Part shown: positions 9,308 to 15,566 of the stretch, piece by piece
Position numbering within the stretch: position 1 is the stretch's first letter
Layout of the letters: every line of letters begins with the position of its first letter
Assembly: GCA_002377645.1 (NCBI GenBank)
Contig: DFQF01000030.1
Coordinates: 1-20,417, forward strand
Direction of reading: 5' to 3'
Source of the DNA: Nitrospinaceae bacterium UBA3496
Lineage (GTDB): Bacteria > UBA8248
DNA: 20,417 nucleotides
The notes under the pieces: generated by a model
What the model was told of the DNA's origin: nothing
Database searches by the model: none
The model's input: the letters and a program-made list of their open reading frames with translations, nothing else
Program-made: the position numbers and the translations under genes

Positions 9308-9772
9308 CTAAGATAGACTTTCAAGTGCTGTATAAAGCGCATCATTATCAGGCAATTCAGGTGGTGTAGGCGATACTTGTATATGTACTACCTTTCCTTC
9401 CTTATCAATCAAAATTACTGCTCTATTACTAAAACCCCCTTCATGCAAAAGACCATAAGACTGAACAGTATTTTTTGCAGGGAAATCACTTAGAAGTGGA
9501 TATTCCACTCCAAGTTTTTCTGCCCACGCAGCATGAGAAAATTTACTATCTACACTAATTCCCAGAACTTGGCAGTTTGCACTTTCAAATTTTTCGGACT
9601 GAGCTTGATAAACAGGAAGTTGTTCCCCACAAGGGCCTGAAAAATCAAAAGGATAGAAACATAGAAGAACATTACTTTTTCCTCTATAATCACTTAACTT
9701 AATATCATCTCCAGCATCTAATGCCTGTGGAAGTTCAAAATCTGGAGCTTCATCTCCAACCGCTAATGTCAT
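9308..9772 (-). CDS. Peroxiredoxin, AhpC/TSA family (AhpE/BCP-like)
   Basis: This thiol peroxidase of 154 residues reduces H2O2 and organic hydroperoxides. The N-terminal VGDEAPDFELP and the active-site segment FYPFDFSGPCGEQ are diagnostic. Cys48 is the peroxidatic cysteine in a PxxxSxxC motif, with Ser45 in place of the commoner Thr, and the conserved Arg sits in SNRAVILID near 117. Other cysteines are at 38 and 67; neither is at an obvious classic resolving position, so a 1-Cys or atypical mechanism is possible. AAGGAG lies 7 bases upstream of the ATG. The gene follows sod by 41 bases on the same strand, so the pair would turn superoxide into water in two steps. A BCP-type annotation is equally defensible. 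Confidence 0.88.
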   Translation of the reverse strand: MTLAVGDEAPDFELPQALDAGDDIKLSDYRGKSNVLLCFYPFDFSGPCGEQLPVYQAQSEKFESANCQVLGISVDSKFSHAAWAEKLGVEYPLLSDFPAKNTVQSYGLLHEGGFSNRAVILIDKEGKVVHIQVSPTPPELPDNDALYTALESLS

Positions 9773-9813
9773 TTAAAATCTCCTTAAAAAAATCTAAAAT
9801 TTAATCTTCTAAA

Positions 9814-10410
9814 CTATGCTGATGCAAAACGTGAAGCTACATCTTCCCAATTCACAACATTCCACCATGCAGAAATATAATCAGGTCTTCTGTTTTGGTA
9901 ATTCAGATAATATGCATGTTCCCAAACATCTACACCAAGAAGAGGCACAAAACCTTCGGTTCTTGGACTAGTTTGATTTGGCATAGTTTTAATTTCTACA
10001 GAACCAGAACCAGATTTAGTTACAAGCCAACACCAACCACTTCCTTGAACACCTGCTGCAGATTTTGAAAAATCATCTTTAAATTTATCAAAATCACCAA
10101 TTGCAGATGCTAAATCTCCACTAGGAGCACCACCACCATTTGGGCTCATATTTTTCCAGAAAATACAGTGATTATCATATCCACCACCATTAAAATTAAT
10201 AGCACCTCTAATATCTTCAGGAACTGAATCTATATTCGCAAGAATTTCTTCAATGCTCTTTCCTTCAAGATCAGTTCCTGCAGAAACATTATTCAGATTT
10301 GTAGTATATGTATTGTGATGTTTCGTATGGTGAATTTCCATAGTTCTAGCATCAAGATTTGGCTCTAGTGCTGCATAATCGTAATCAAGATTCGGAAGTT
10401 CAAATGCCAT
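9814..10410 (-). CDS. Superoxide dismutase, Fe/Mn family (Mn-like outer sphere)
   Basis: This cytoplasmic enzyme dismutates superoxide to O2 and H2O2. The 198-residue protein contains all four metal ligands: His27 in MEIHHTKHH, His81 in NHCIFW, and Asp161 and His165 in DVWEHAYY. Tyr35 is the usual second-sphere residue. Gly77 and Gln146 match the Mn-type pattern of E. coli SodA (Gly77, Gln146) rather than the Fe-type pattern with Gln69, so manganese or cambialistic use is likely. Tyr78 replaces the His common next to Gly77, and Cys127 replaces the Ala in GSGWAW. AGGAG lies 9 bases before the ATG. No signal peptide is present. It is probably the first gene of a sod-peroxiredoxin operon. I leave out the symbol because metal specificity decides sodA versus sodB. 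Confidence 0.95.
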   Translation of the reverse strand: MAFELPNLDYDYAALEPNLDARTMEIHHTKHHNTYTTNLNNVSAGTDLEGKSIEEILANIDSVPEDIRGAINFNGGGYDNHCIFWKNMSPNGGGAPSGDLASAIGDFDKFKDDFSKSAAGVQGSGWCWLVTKSGSGSVEIKTMPNQTSPRTEGFVPLLGVDVWEHAYYLNYQNRRPDYISAWWNVVNWEDVASRFASA

Positions 10411-10474
10411 GGGCGTTTTCTCCTATATTTAAAAAATTAAAAAATAAATTTAATAGTTAATGAATAAACATTTT

Positions 10475-10492
10475 ATTATATTACTTACGTAA
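10475..10492 (-). promoter_or_regulatory. Candidate sod promoter -10 with an overlapping palindrome
   Basis: On the minus strand a perfect TATAAT lies at 10480-10475, about 65 bases before the sod start codon. The palindrome TTACGTAA (10492-10485) sits just upstream of it, where a spacer-binding regulator would act. No good -35 box is present at the right spacing (TCGGTT at 17 bases), which would suit an activated promoter. The call is weak because the region is very A/T-rich. Confidence 0.35.
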
Positions 10493-10526
10493 CACAAAAC
10501 CGAACATGAGGATACAAAAAACGCGC

Positions 10527-11279
10527 TCAAACTGCAAGATATCCTCCATCTACAACAAGATTATGTCCATGAATATACTCAGAAGATTCTGAAGATAAAA
10601 AAACGATTGATTCAGCAATTTCTTCTGGTTTCCCAAATCTTGGAAGTGGCATATTTGCTGTCCGATGACTTTCTATTGTGGGATCTTTTTTAATAAGTTC
10701 TTCCATACCTTCTGTCATAATTGGTCCTGGAGCAACTGCATTTACATTGATATTTTCTTTGGCTAACTCAAAAGAAAAAGACCGAGCCATATTTACTATC
10801 GCACCTTTACATGCACAATATACAGAAAAATTCGGCGCGCCAACAAAACCAAATGTGCTGGAAATAAGCACGATTTTACCTCCGTGACGTTTTCTAAACT
10901 CAGGTACTATTTTCTGAACAGACAAATAATATCCCTTTATATTTACACTCCAAGCATGATCTAAATCCTCTTCTTTTACTTCCATCAATGGTTTCGTAGG
11001 ACGAAAAATTGCACCACATACTAAAATATCAATACCCCCGAAAGTTTTTGAGGTTTCAGAGATCATTTTTTCAATATCCTCGCTTTTTCCACAATCAACT
11101 TCAATGGACTTGAAATTTCCTCCGCTTTCTTTAATATCTTCTTCTAATTTTTCTAGTCTTTTCCCATCTAAATCTGCAACTGCTACGCTCGCACCTTTTT
11201 TTGCAAATAATCTAGCTGTAGCGGCTCCTATTCCTTGTGCACCTCCTGTAATTAAAACAACCTTTCCCTCAAATTCCAT
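10527..11279 (-). CDS. Short-chain dehydrogenase/reductase (classical SDR)
   Basis: The 250-residue Rossmann-fold oxidoreductase has TGGAQGIG at 11-18 for the cofactor and Asp36 after the second strand, favouring NAD(H). Asn113, Ser140 or Ser141, Tyr154 and Lys158 (YCACK) form the catalytic tetrad, and PGPIMTEG and VDGGY are near the C terminus. The usual NNAG motif is replaced by CGAI (88-91). GGAGG lies 5 bases before the ATG. It follows the hydroxyacid dehydrogenase gene by 35 bases on the same strand, so they are likely co-transcribed. Many relatives oxidise secondary alcohols or 3-hydroxyacyl substrates, but the substrate here cannot be assigned. The family call is secure. Confidence 0.92.
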   Translation of the reverse strand: MEFEGKVVLITGGAQGIGAATARLFAKKGASVAVADLDGKRLEKLEEDIKESGGNFKSIEVDCGKSEDIEKMISETSKTFGGIDILVCGAIFRPTKPLMEVKEEDLDHAWSVNIKGYYLSVQKIVPEFRKRHGGKIVLISSTFGFVGAPNFSVYCACKGAIVNMARSFSFELAKENINVNAVAPGPIMTEGMEELIKKDPTIESHRTANMPLPRFGKPEEIAESIVFLSSESSEYIHGHNLVVDGGYLAV

Positions 11280-11314
11280 ACGACCTCCAAATAAAGGAAT
11301 TTAAAATATTTATT

Positions 11315-12208
11315 TCAAATCTTCATCTTCTGTATATCATCAAAATCTCTATATAGCAGAGACAAATCTTCTTCAATCATCCCTCTGGAGACTGCTTTGT
11401 GTATAAACTCAAGCGTTTTCTCTCCAAGTTCAACTTTTAATTTGTTTTTTTTAGCCAATTTAATAGCAAGACCTACATCTTTATCCATATTATATATTCT
11501 AGCTAAAGCATTCCATTTTCCCGAAAGTATATTATTTGGGAACCGGTGCTTGCTAGCATAACTAAATGCAGTTGAAACATTAAAAACATCAATCATATCT
11601 TTAACATTTATCCCCATTCTCTCTGCCAAACGTGCCCCTTCACAAGTGGCGAGAAACATAGTATGAAGAACCATATTATGGATAAGTTTCATCGTCTGAC
11701 CAGAACCTATTTCACCTAAATGAAAAATATTATCTGTGAATAAAGACAAAACAGCGTTAGTCTTTTTTAGTACCTTTTTATCTCCTCCAATCATAAGTGT
11801 TAATTTTCCTTCTTGGATACCAGAAGGTCCTCCACTCATTGCTGCATCTAGGTAAGAAATACCTTTTTCTGATGCTTTTTCTGCAATTTTCTTTGTTTCA
11901 ATTGGATCCGAAGTTGTAAGGTCAAAAACTACCAAACCTTTTTTTCCATTCCTTAAAATACCAAGCTTTCCATTAAAAATTAGTTTTATCTCTTTCGATG
12001 AAGGAACTACAAAAAAAATAACAGAACATTTTTGTGACATTTTAATAGGTTCAGCTATAAAGAGATTTTTGTTTTTAGAAACTTTATTCCTAATGTCAGG
12101 ATTCACATCCCAAATATAAATATCACTTCTCATATTGCCTAAGCGAATGGCTAGAGGTTCTCCCATTCTGCCTAATCCAACCACTCCTACTGGCCTCATT
12201 TTTGACAT
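11315..12208 (-). CDS. NAD-dependent beta-hydroxyacid dehydrogenase (3-hydroxyisobutyrate dehydrogenase family)
   Basis: The family oxidises short 3-hydroxyacids such as 3-hydroxyisobutyrate or tartronate semialdehyde adducts with NAD(P). The 297-residue protein has VVGLGRMGEP at the N terminus for the dinucleotide. Asp34 (IWDVNP) suggests NAD rather than NADP. The substrate loop is DAAMSGGPSG (121-130), and Lys174 in GSGQTMKLIHN is the catalytic lysine, with Asn178 nearby. The ATG at 12206-12208 is preferred because GGGAG (12221-12217) lies 8 bases upstream. A TTG at 12223 would start five codons earlier but overlaps that site. It is the first gene of a probable pair with the downstream SDR. 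No exact substrate can be read. Confidence 0.9.
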   Translation of the reverse strand: MSKMRPVGVVGLGRMGEPLAIRLGNMRSDIYIWDVNPDIRNKVSKNKNLFIAEPIKMSQKCSVIFFVVPSSKEIKLIFNGKLGILRNGKKGLVVFDLTTSDPIETKKIAEKASEKGISYLDAAMSGGPSGIQEGKLTLMIGGDKKVLKKTNAVLSLFTDNIFHLGEIGSGQTMKLIHNMVLHTMFLATCEGARLAERMGINVKDMIDVFNVSTAFSYASKHRFPNNILSGKWNALARIYNMDKDVGLAIKLAKKNKLKVELGEKTLEFIHKAVSRGMIEEDLSLLYRDFDDIQKMKI

Positions 12209-12556
12209 GTAAAAAACTCCCAAAAAAATAATCTAAAGGAAAAACAAATATAAATAAAACGCTATTTTTCAGATGAGGAAGATCTGCATTTTTACAGAAA
12301 ACTCTATATGAACTTTAAATTTGTATCATTGTAAACACAGAAAACAGATGAGTCTATTACAGAAAAAGAAAATGGAGGATATGAGGACGCAAAAAACTAA
12401 TAAGAGCCTTTAAACAAAAAAACAATTTTTAAATTTTTCTAAGAAAACAACCAATACATACCAACTATAACCGCAACGACCGCGATTGTAATTCTAGTAG
12501 GCATTCACATAAATCTATTCACAAAAACCTCATTTTTGACTCATTAAAATATTTGC
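12209..12556. other. Intergenic region between the hydroxyacid dehydrogenase and tRNA-Lys
   Basis: This is about 350 bases of A/T-rich DNA. It should hold the promoter of the minus-strand dehydrogenase-SDR pair, but no consensus pair stands out. Two imperfect copies of CAGATGAG followed by TTACAGAAAA occur at 12270-12301 and 12345-12366. The 17-mer at 12381-12397 recurs with two mismatches at 10506-10522. A possible 21-residue membrane peptide is listed separately. No terminator was seen directly after tRNA-Lys. Confidence 0.5.
12439..12504 (-). CDS. Possible 21-residue single-span membrane peptide
   Basis: A minus-strand ATG at 12504 opens 21 codons ending in TAG. The product begins MPTR and continues ITIAVVAVIVGMYWLF, an almost ideal membrane span with a positive N terminus and aromatic residues at the far end. 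The DNA is locally more G/C-rich than its surroundings. An in-frame GTG five codons further up, with TGAGG before it, gives MNRFM and then a TGA directly before this ATG, so a disrupted or coupled start is possible. It lies between tRNA-Lys and the dehydrogenase gene, all on the same strand. Length alone gives no statistical support, so this is a candidate only. Confidence 0.22.
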   Translation of the reverse strand: MPTRITIAVVAVIVGMYWLFS

Positions 12557-12632
12557 TGGTGAGCCGCCCGGGACTCGAACCCGGGACCTACGGATTAAAA
12601 GTCCGGTGCTCTACCAACTGAGCTAGCGGCTC
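12557..12632 (-). tRNA. tRNA-Lys, anticodon UUU
   Basis: The 76-base gene on the minus strand folds as a complete cloverleaf. The acceptor stem is GAGCCGC/GCGGCTC, the D arm GCTC-AGTTGGTA-GAGC, the anticodon loop CTTTTAA (anticodon TTT), and the T arm CCGGG-TTCGAGT-CCCGG. The discriminator is A, and CCA is encoded. The anticodon stem has a C-U mismatch at 27-43. UUU reads AAA and, by wobble, AAG. Confidence 0.97.
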
Positions 12633-12646
12633 CCAACAAGAAAGAA

Positions 12647-12675
12647 TATCTACTTCGGGCGATAAGATAAGTCAA
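12647..12675 (-). promoter_or_regulatory. Promoter of tRNA-Lys
   Basis: On the minus strand TTGACT (12675-12670) and TAGATA (12652-12647) are spaced by 17 bases. The -10 lies 14 bases before the mature tRNA end, so transcription would start a few bases upstream of the 5' end. A G/C-rich stretch (CGCCCG) lies in the spacer, not at the -10/+1 junction, so no clear stringent discriminator is seen. Confidence 0.65.
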
Positions 12676-12737
12676 GTCCATCTCTAGTGTTTTCTAATTT
12701 TTTATATCTAAAAATCAACACAAAAAAAATAAGAAAC

Positions 12738-12766
12738 TTGACTATATCTATGTCTGCGTGTTCAAT
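12738..12766 (+). promoter_or_regulatory. Promoter of tRNA-Thr
   Basis: TTGACT (12738-12743) and TTCAAT (12761-12766) are 17 bases apart, with TG directly before the -10. The predicted start is about 15 bases before the mature tRNA. It uses the same -35 hexamer as the divergent tRNA-Lys promoter. The -10 is imperfect. Confidence 0.5.
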
Positions 12767-12787
12767 CAAACAAGATCTGATGTATTT

Positions 12788-12862
12788 GCCGGCGTAGCTC
12801 AGAGGTAGAGCAGCTGATTCGTAATCAGCAGGTCAGGAGTTCAAGTCTCCTCGTCGGCTCCA
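12788..12862 (+). tRNA. tRNA-Thr, anticodon CGU
   Basis: The 75-base gene has acceptor stem GCCGGCG/CGTCGGC (one G-U pair), D arm GCTC-AGAGGTA-GAGC, anticodon stem-loop GCTGA-TTCGTAA-TCAGC (anticodon CGT), T arm AGGAG-TTCAAGT-CTCCT, discriminator T and an encoded CCA. It reads ACG threonine codons. An AGAAAAT/ATTTTCT inverted repeat follows at 12863-12883 but has no T tract, so readthrough into the next gene is possible. Confidence 0.97.
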
Positions 12863-12897
12863 AGAAAATATTCTTAATTTTCTAGAGAGACTTAAAA

Positions 12898-13956
12898 ATG
12901 AAGATTCTAATTACAGGCGGGGCAGGTTTCATAGGTTCAAATACAGCTAAACGATTTATCGATTCGGGTAATGATGTTATCGTCTTCGATAACTTATCCC
13001 GAAAGGGTTCAAAGTCAAATCTAAACTGGCTGAAAAAAAATGGAAATTTTTCTTTTATTGAAGGTGATTTAAGAGACTATGAACTAGTAAAAAGTATTTT
13101 TTCAGAAAATGAAAATATAGACGTAGTTATCCATCTTGCTGGTCAAGTTGCTGTAACAACTTCTGTTGAGAATCCTCGCGAAGATTTTGAAATAAATGCC
13201 TTGGGAACATTAAACGTTCTTGAGGCAATAAGAGAAAATTACAATCTTGAACCCTTAGAAAAAAACAACGAACTCCTCAAAGATTCCCCATTCCTGATTT
13301 TTTCTTCAACCAATAAAGTTTACGGGGAAATGGAAGATATTGAGATTGTAGAAAAAAACAATAAATATACATATGAGAAATATCCATCTGGGATATCTGA
13401 AAATACTCTTCTGGACTTCCATTCCCCTTACGGTTGCTCAAAAGGCGTTGCAGATCAATATGTTATAGATTATTCAAGGATATACGGAATAAAATCTGTT
13501 GTAATGAGACAATCATGTATTTATGGATATAGACAATTTGGGATCGAAGACCAAGGATGGGTTGCTTGGTTTACTATCGCATCTTTACTTGAAAAAGAAA
13601 TTACAATTTATGGTGACGGAAAACAAGTTCGTGACGTTCTATTTATAGACGATTTAGTAGATTGCTATGTAATGGCAATTGAAAATATGGAAAAAATAAA
13701 TGGAAAAGCTTACAATATAGGGGGAGGATCTGATAATACACTTTCTCTTTTGGAACTAATAAGTCTTTTGGAAAAGTTTACTAAGAAGAAGATTACTCCT
13801 TCATACTCTAATTGGAGACCAGGAGATCAACCTGTCTTCGTATGCAATATCGAAAGGGCTTACGAAGAATTCGGATGGAAACCGAAAACTTCCGTAGAAG
13901 ATGGTATTTCTAAATTACAAAAATGGATTTATGGAAACAAAGATTTATTTATTTAA
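12898..13956 (+). CDS. NAD-dependent sugar-nucleotide epimerase, CDP-paratose 2-epimerase (RfbE)-like
   Basis: This 352-residue extended SDR resembles Salmonella RfbE, which converts CDP-paratose to CDP-tyvelose. The cofactor motif GGAGFIG is at 7-13. FDNLSRKGS (30-38), HLAGQVAVTTS (79-89), FSSTNKVYG (135-143), DFHSPYGCSKG (173-183, catalytic Tyr178 and Lys182) and a GYRQFG...DQGWVAWF segment all match the tyvelose-epimerase pattern closely, as does GKQVRDVL. Relative to RfbE there is a short charged insertion near 115-130. The ribosome-binding site is a modest GAGAGA 7 bases before the ATG. The gene starts 35 bases after tRNA-Thr, and no other nucleotide-sugar or glycosyltransferase gene is in the window, so its substrate supply is unclear. 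The family is certain; the exact sugar is inferred from motif similarity. Confidence 0.85.
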   Translation: MKILITGGAGFIGSNTAKRFIDSGNDVIVFDNLSRKGSKSNLNWLKKNGNFSFIEGDLRDYELVKSIFSENENIDVVIHLAGQVAVTTSVENPREDFEINALGTLNVLEAIRENYNLEPLEKNNELLKDSPFLIFSSTNKVYGEMEDIEIVEKNNKYTYEKYPSGISENTLLDFHSPYGCSKGVADQYVIDYSRIYGIKSVVMRQSCIYGYRQFGIEDQGWVAWFTIASLLEKEITIYGDGKQVRDVLFIDDLVDCYVMAIENMEKINGKAYNIGGGSDNTLSLLELISLLEKFTKKKITPSYSNWRPGDQPVFVCNIERAYEEFGWKPKTSVEDGISKLQKWIYGNKDLFI

Positions 13957-14004
13957 ATCTATATTGCCATTTAGGATTCAACTTTTCACATGAAAGGAAA
14001 TTAA

Positions 14005-14652
14005 ATGGAGTCTAAAGAAAAAAACAACAGACTTCCCGGCTCTGATGGAGAGCATGAAGCACAAAAAACTTTTGGATCCCGTAAAAGAGCAGACGCTTTT
14101 TATAATAATCAAATGCTTAATTATCTTAATCCATTAATGAAAAAATTTATTTCAGAACGCGAAATGGTTTTCATTTCTACATCTGACAGTAAAGGGGAAT
14201 GTGACTCTTCATTCCGCGCAGGGGATCCGGGATTTGTTCATATTTTAAGTAAACGTAAACTTGCACTACCGGAGTACCGAGGTAATGGAGTAATGGCAAG
14301 CATAGGAAATATCATGGAGAATCCTCATATAGGAATGGTTTTCATAGACTTTTTTAGTAGTAGAATAGGACTTCACGTCAACGGACATGCAACTATAATA
14401 GATAATGAATCTTTTATAAAAAAACAGAGTTTGCCGAAAAAGATACTTGAAGATGCAAAAGAAAAAGGAGGGAAAAAACCTGAATGCTGGATCATGATCG
14501 AAATCGAAGAAGCCTACATACATTGTTCAAAACACATTCCTAAATTCAAGAAACTCAAACAAGAAATACACTGGGGAACAGATAATGAAATTTTTAAAGG
14601 AGGAGATGCTTTCAAAGCAAAATCTTGCTCCCGTCCTTGGGTACAAAATTAA
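14005..14652 (+). CDS. Pyridoxamine 5'-phosphate oxidase-like FMN-binding protein
   Basis: This 215-residue protein belongs to the PNPOx-like split-barrel superfamily. The typical order is visible: FISTSDSKGECDSSFRAGDPGFVHIL (about 55-80), LALPEYRGNGVMASIGNI (about 86-103), the strand MVFIDF, and LHVNGHATI (about 123-131). These segments form the flavin site in relatives annotated as PNPOx-family or flavin-nucleotide-binding proteins. True vitamin B6 synthesis is unlikely because this subfamily lacks the full PdxH C-terminal region; F420- or FMN-dependent reduction or haem-related roles are possible. AAAGGA lies 6 bases before the ATG. The gene lies 48 bases after the epimerase and 44 bases before the CMD-type gene, so it probably opens or belongs to the downstream operon. 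Confidence 0.85.
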   Translation: MESKEKNNRLPGSDGEHEAQKTFGSRKRADAFYNNQMLNYLNPLMKKFISEREMVFISTSDSKGECDSSFRAGDPGFVHILSKRKLALPEYRGNGVMASIGNIMENPHIGMVFIDFFSSRIGLHVNGHATIIDNESFIKKQSLPKKILEDAKEKGGKKPECWIMIEIEEAYIHCSKHIPKFKKLKQEIHWGTDNEIFKGGDAFKAKSCSRPWVQN

Positions 14653-14696
14653 CAATCATAAGAATTTTATAAGTTGAAAAATAGGAGATGGAATTG

Positions 14697-15536
14697 ATGG
14701 AAGAAGAAAAAAGACAAAATAGAGTTACGGAAACAAAACAAATTATTGAGGATGATTGGGACGATGCAACTCCTGACAACACTTGGTTGGATTTTGGTTG
14801 TGAATGGGATCCAGATTATATGGAAGCATGGCTAACTGGTCATTGGGGATTTTTTAAAGCTGACCAACCAAGACACTTAGATCATAAGACAAGAGAAATG
14901 ATAGTTGCAGGTGTTTTAGCCTGTAGAGATAGACCGGGAGCATACACACACGCAAAAAATGCAATTAAACACGGAGCAAGTGTGAACGACTTATTAGAAG
15001 TTTTCTCTGTTGCTGTTGGTGCAGGCGGATCACCAACTCTTATGGTTGGCTTAGATTCTTTAAGAAGAATTGTAAATGAAGAAAGTAATCACAACCCAAT
15101 AGACAGAGACTGGAAGTATAGTGTGAGAAAAGAGATGGAAGAGGTTAAAAATAATACCTCTGAGACAAGAGAAGAAAAAATAAATCGAATAACAAAAAAA
15201 ATACAAAATGACATGGGTTACAAAGACGAAGCTATTGAATATGGCATTAATTTAGATCCAGATTTTTTTGAGGTTAATTCCAGAGTGTATTGGGGCTTTT
15301 TTGAAGGGAAAAGAGGACATTTGGACCCTATAGTAAGAATGATGGTAAGTATCGTAATTATGGCTTACAGGGGAATGAGTGAAGAATTATATGAAAATAC
15401 AAAAAAAGCTATGAAACTAGGTGCTACTGAAATGCAATTATTAGAAGCTTTTGAAGTATGTGTGACACCTGGGGGAATGGTAGTTCTTCACGAAGGTCTT
15501 CGTGCTTTAAAGAGAATCAATGACGAAAAAGAATAA
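14697..15536 (+). CDS. Tandem carboxymuconolactone decarboxylase (AhpD-fold) protein
   Basis: The 279-residue protein is an internal duplication. Residues about 38-128 and 187-277 both begin DPD and share the pattern WGFF, then a helix, then (K/H)xGA(S/T)xx(D/Q)LLE(V/A)F, then a Gly-rich turn and GL(D/R)(S/A)L(R/K)RI. Each is one CMD/AhpD-like helical domain. Neither copy has the AhpD CxxC pair, so a disulphide reductase role is unlikely. Copy 1 keeps a His in YTHAKNAI that copy 2 replaces with Asn, so only one half may be catalytic. The ATG at 14697 is preferred because AGGAG (14683-14687) is then 9 bases away; the ATG at 14688 directly abuts that site. Relatives occur in aromatic-acid and other carboxylate catabolic clusters, which fits the neighbours. 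The substrate is unknown. Confidence 0.85.
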   Translation: MEEEKRQNRVTETKQIIEDDWDDATPDNTWLDFGCEWDPDYMEAWLTGHWGFFKADQPRHLDHKTREMIVAGVLACRDRPGAYTHAKNAIKHGASVNDLLEVFSVAVGAGGSPTLMVGLDSLRRIVNEESNHNPIDRDWKYSVRKEMEEVKNNTSETREEKINRITKKIQNDMGYKDEAIEYGINLDPDFFEVNSRVYWGFFEGKRGHLDPIVRMMVSIVIMAYRGMSEELYENTKKAMKLGATEMQLLEAFEVCVTPGGMVVLHEGLRALKRINDEKE

Positions 15537-15566
15537 ACTCTTTCAATAGGAAATGGGATTTAACGA

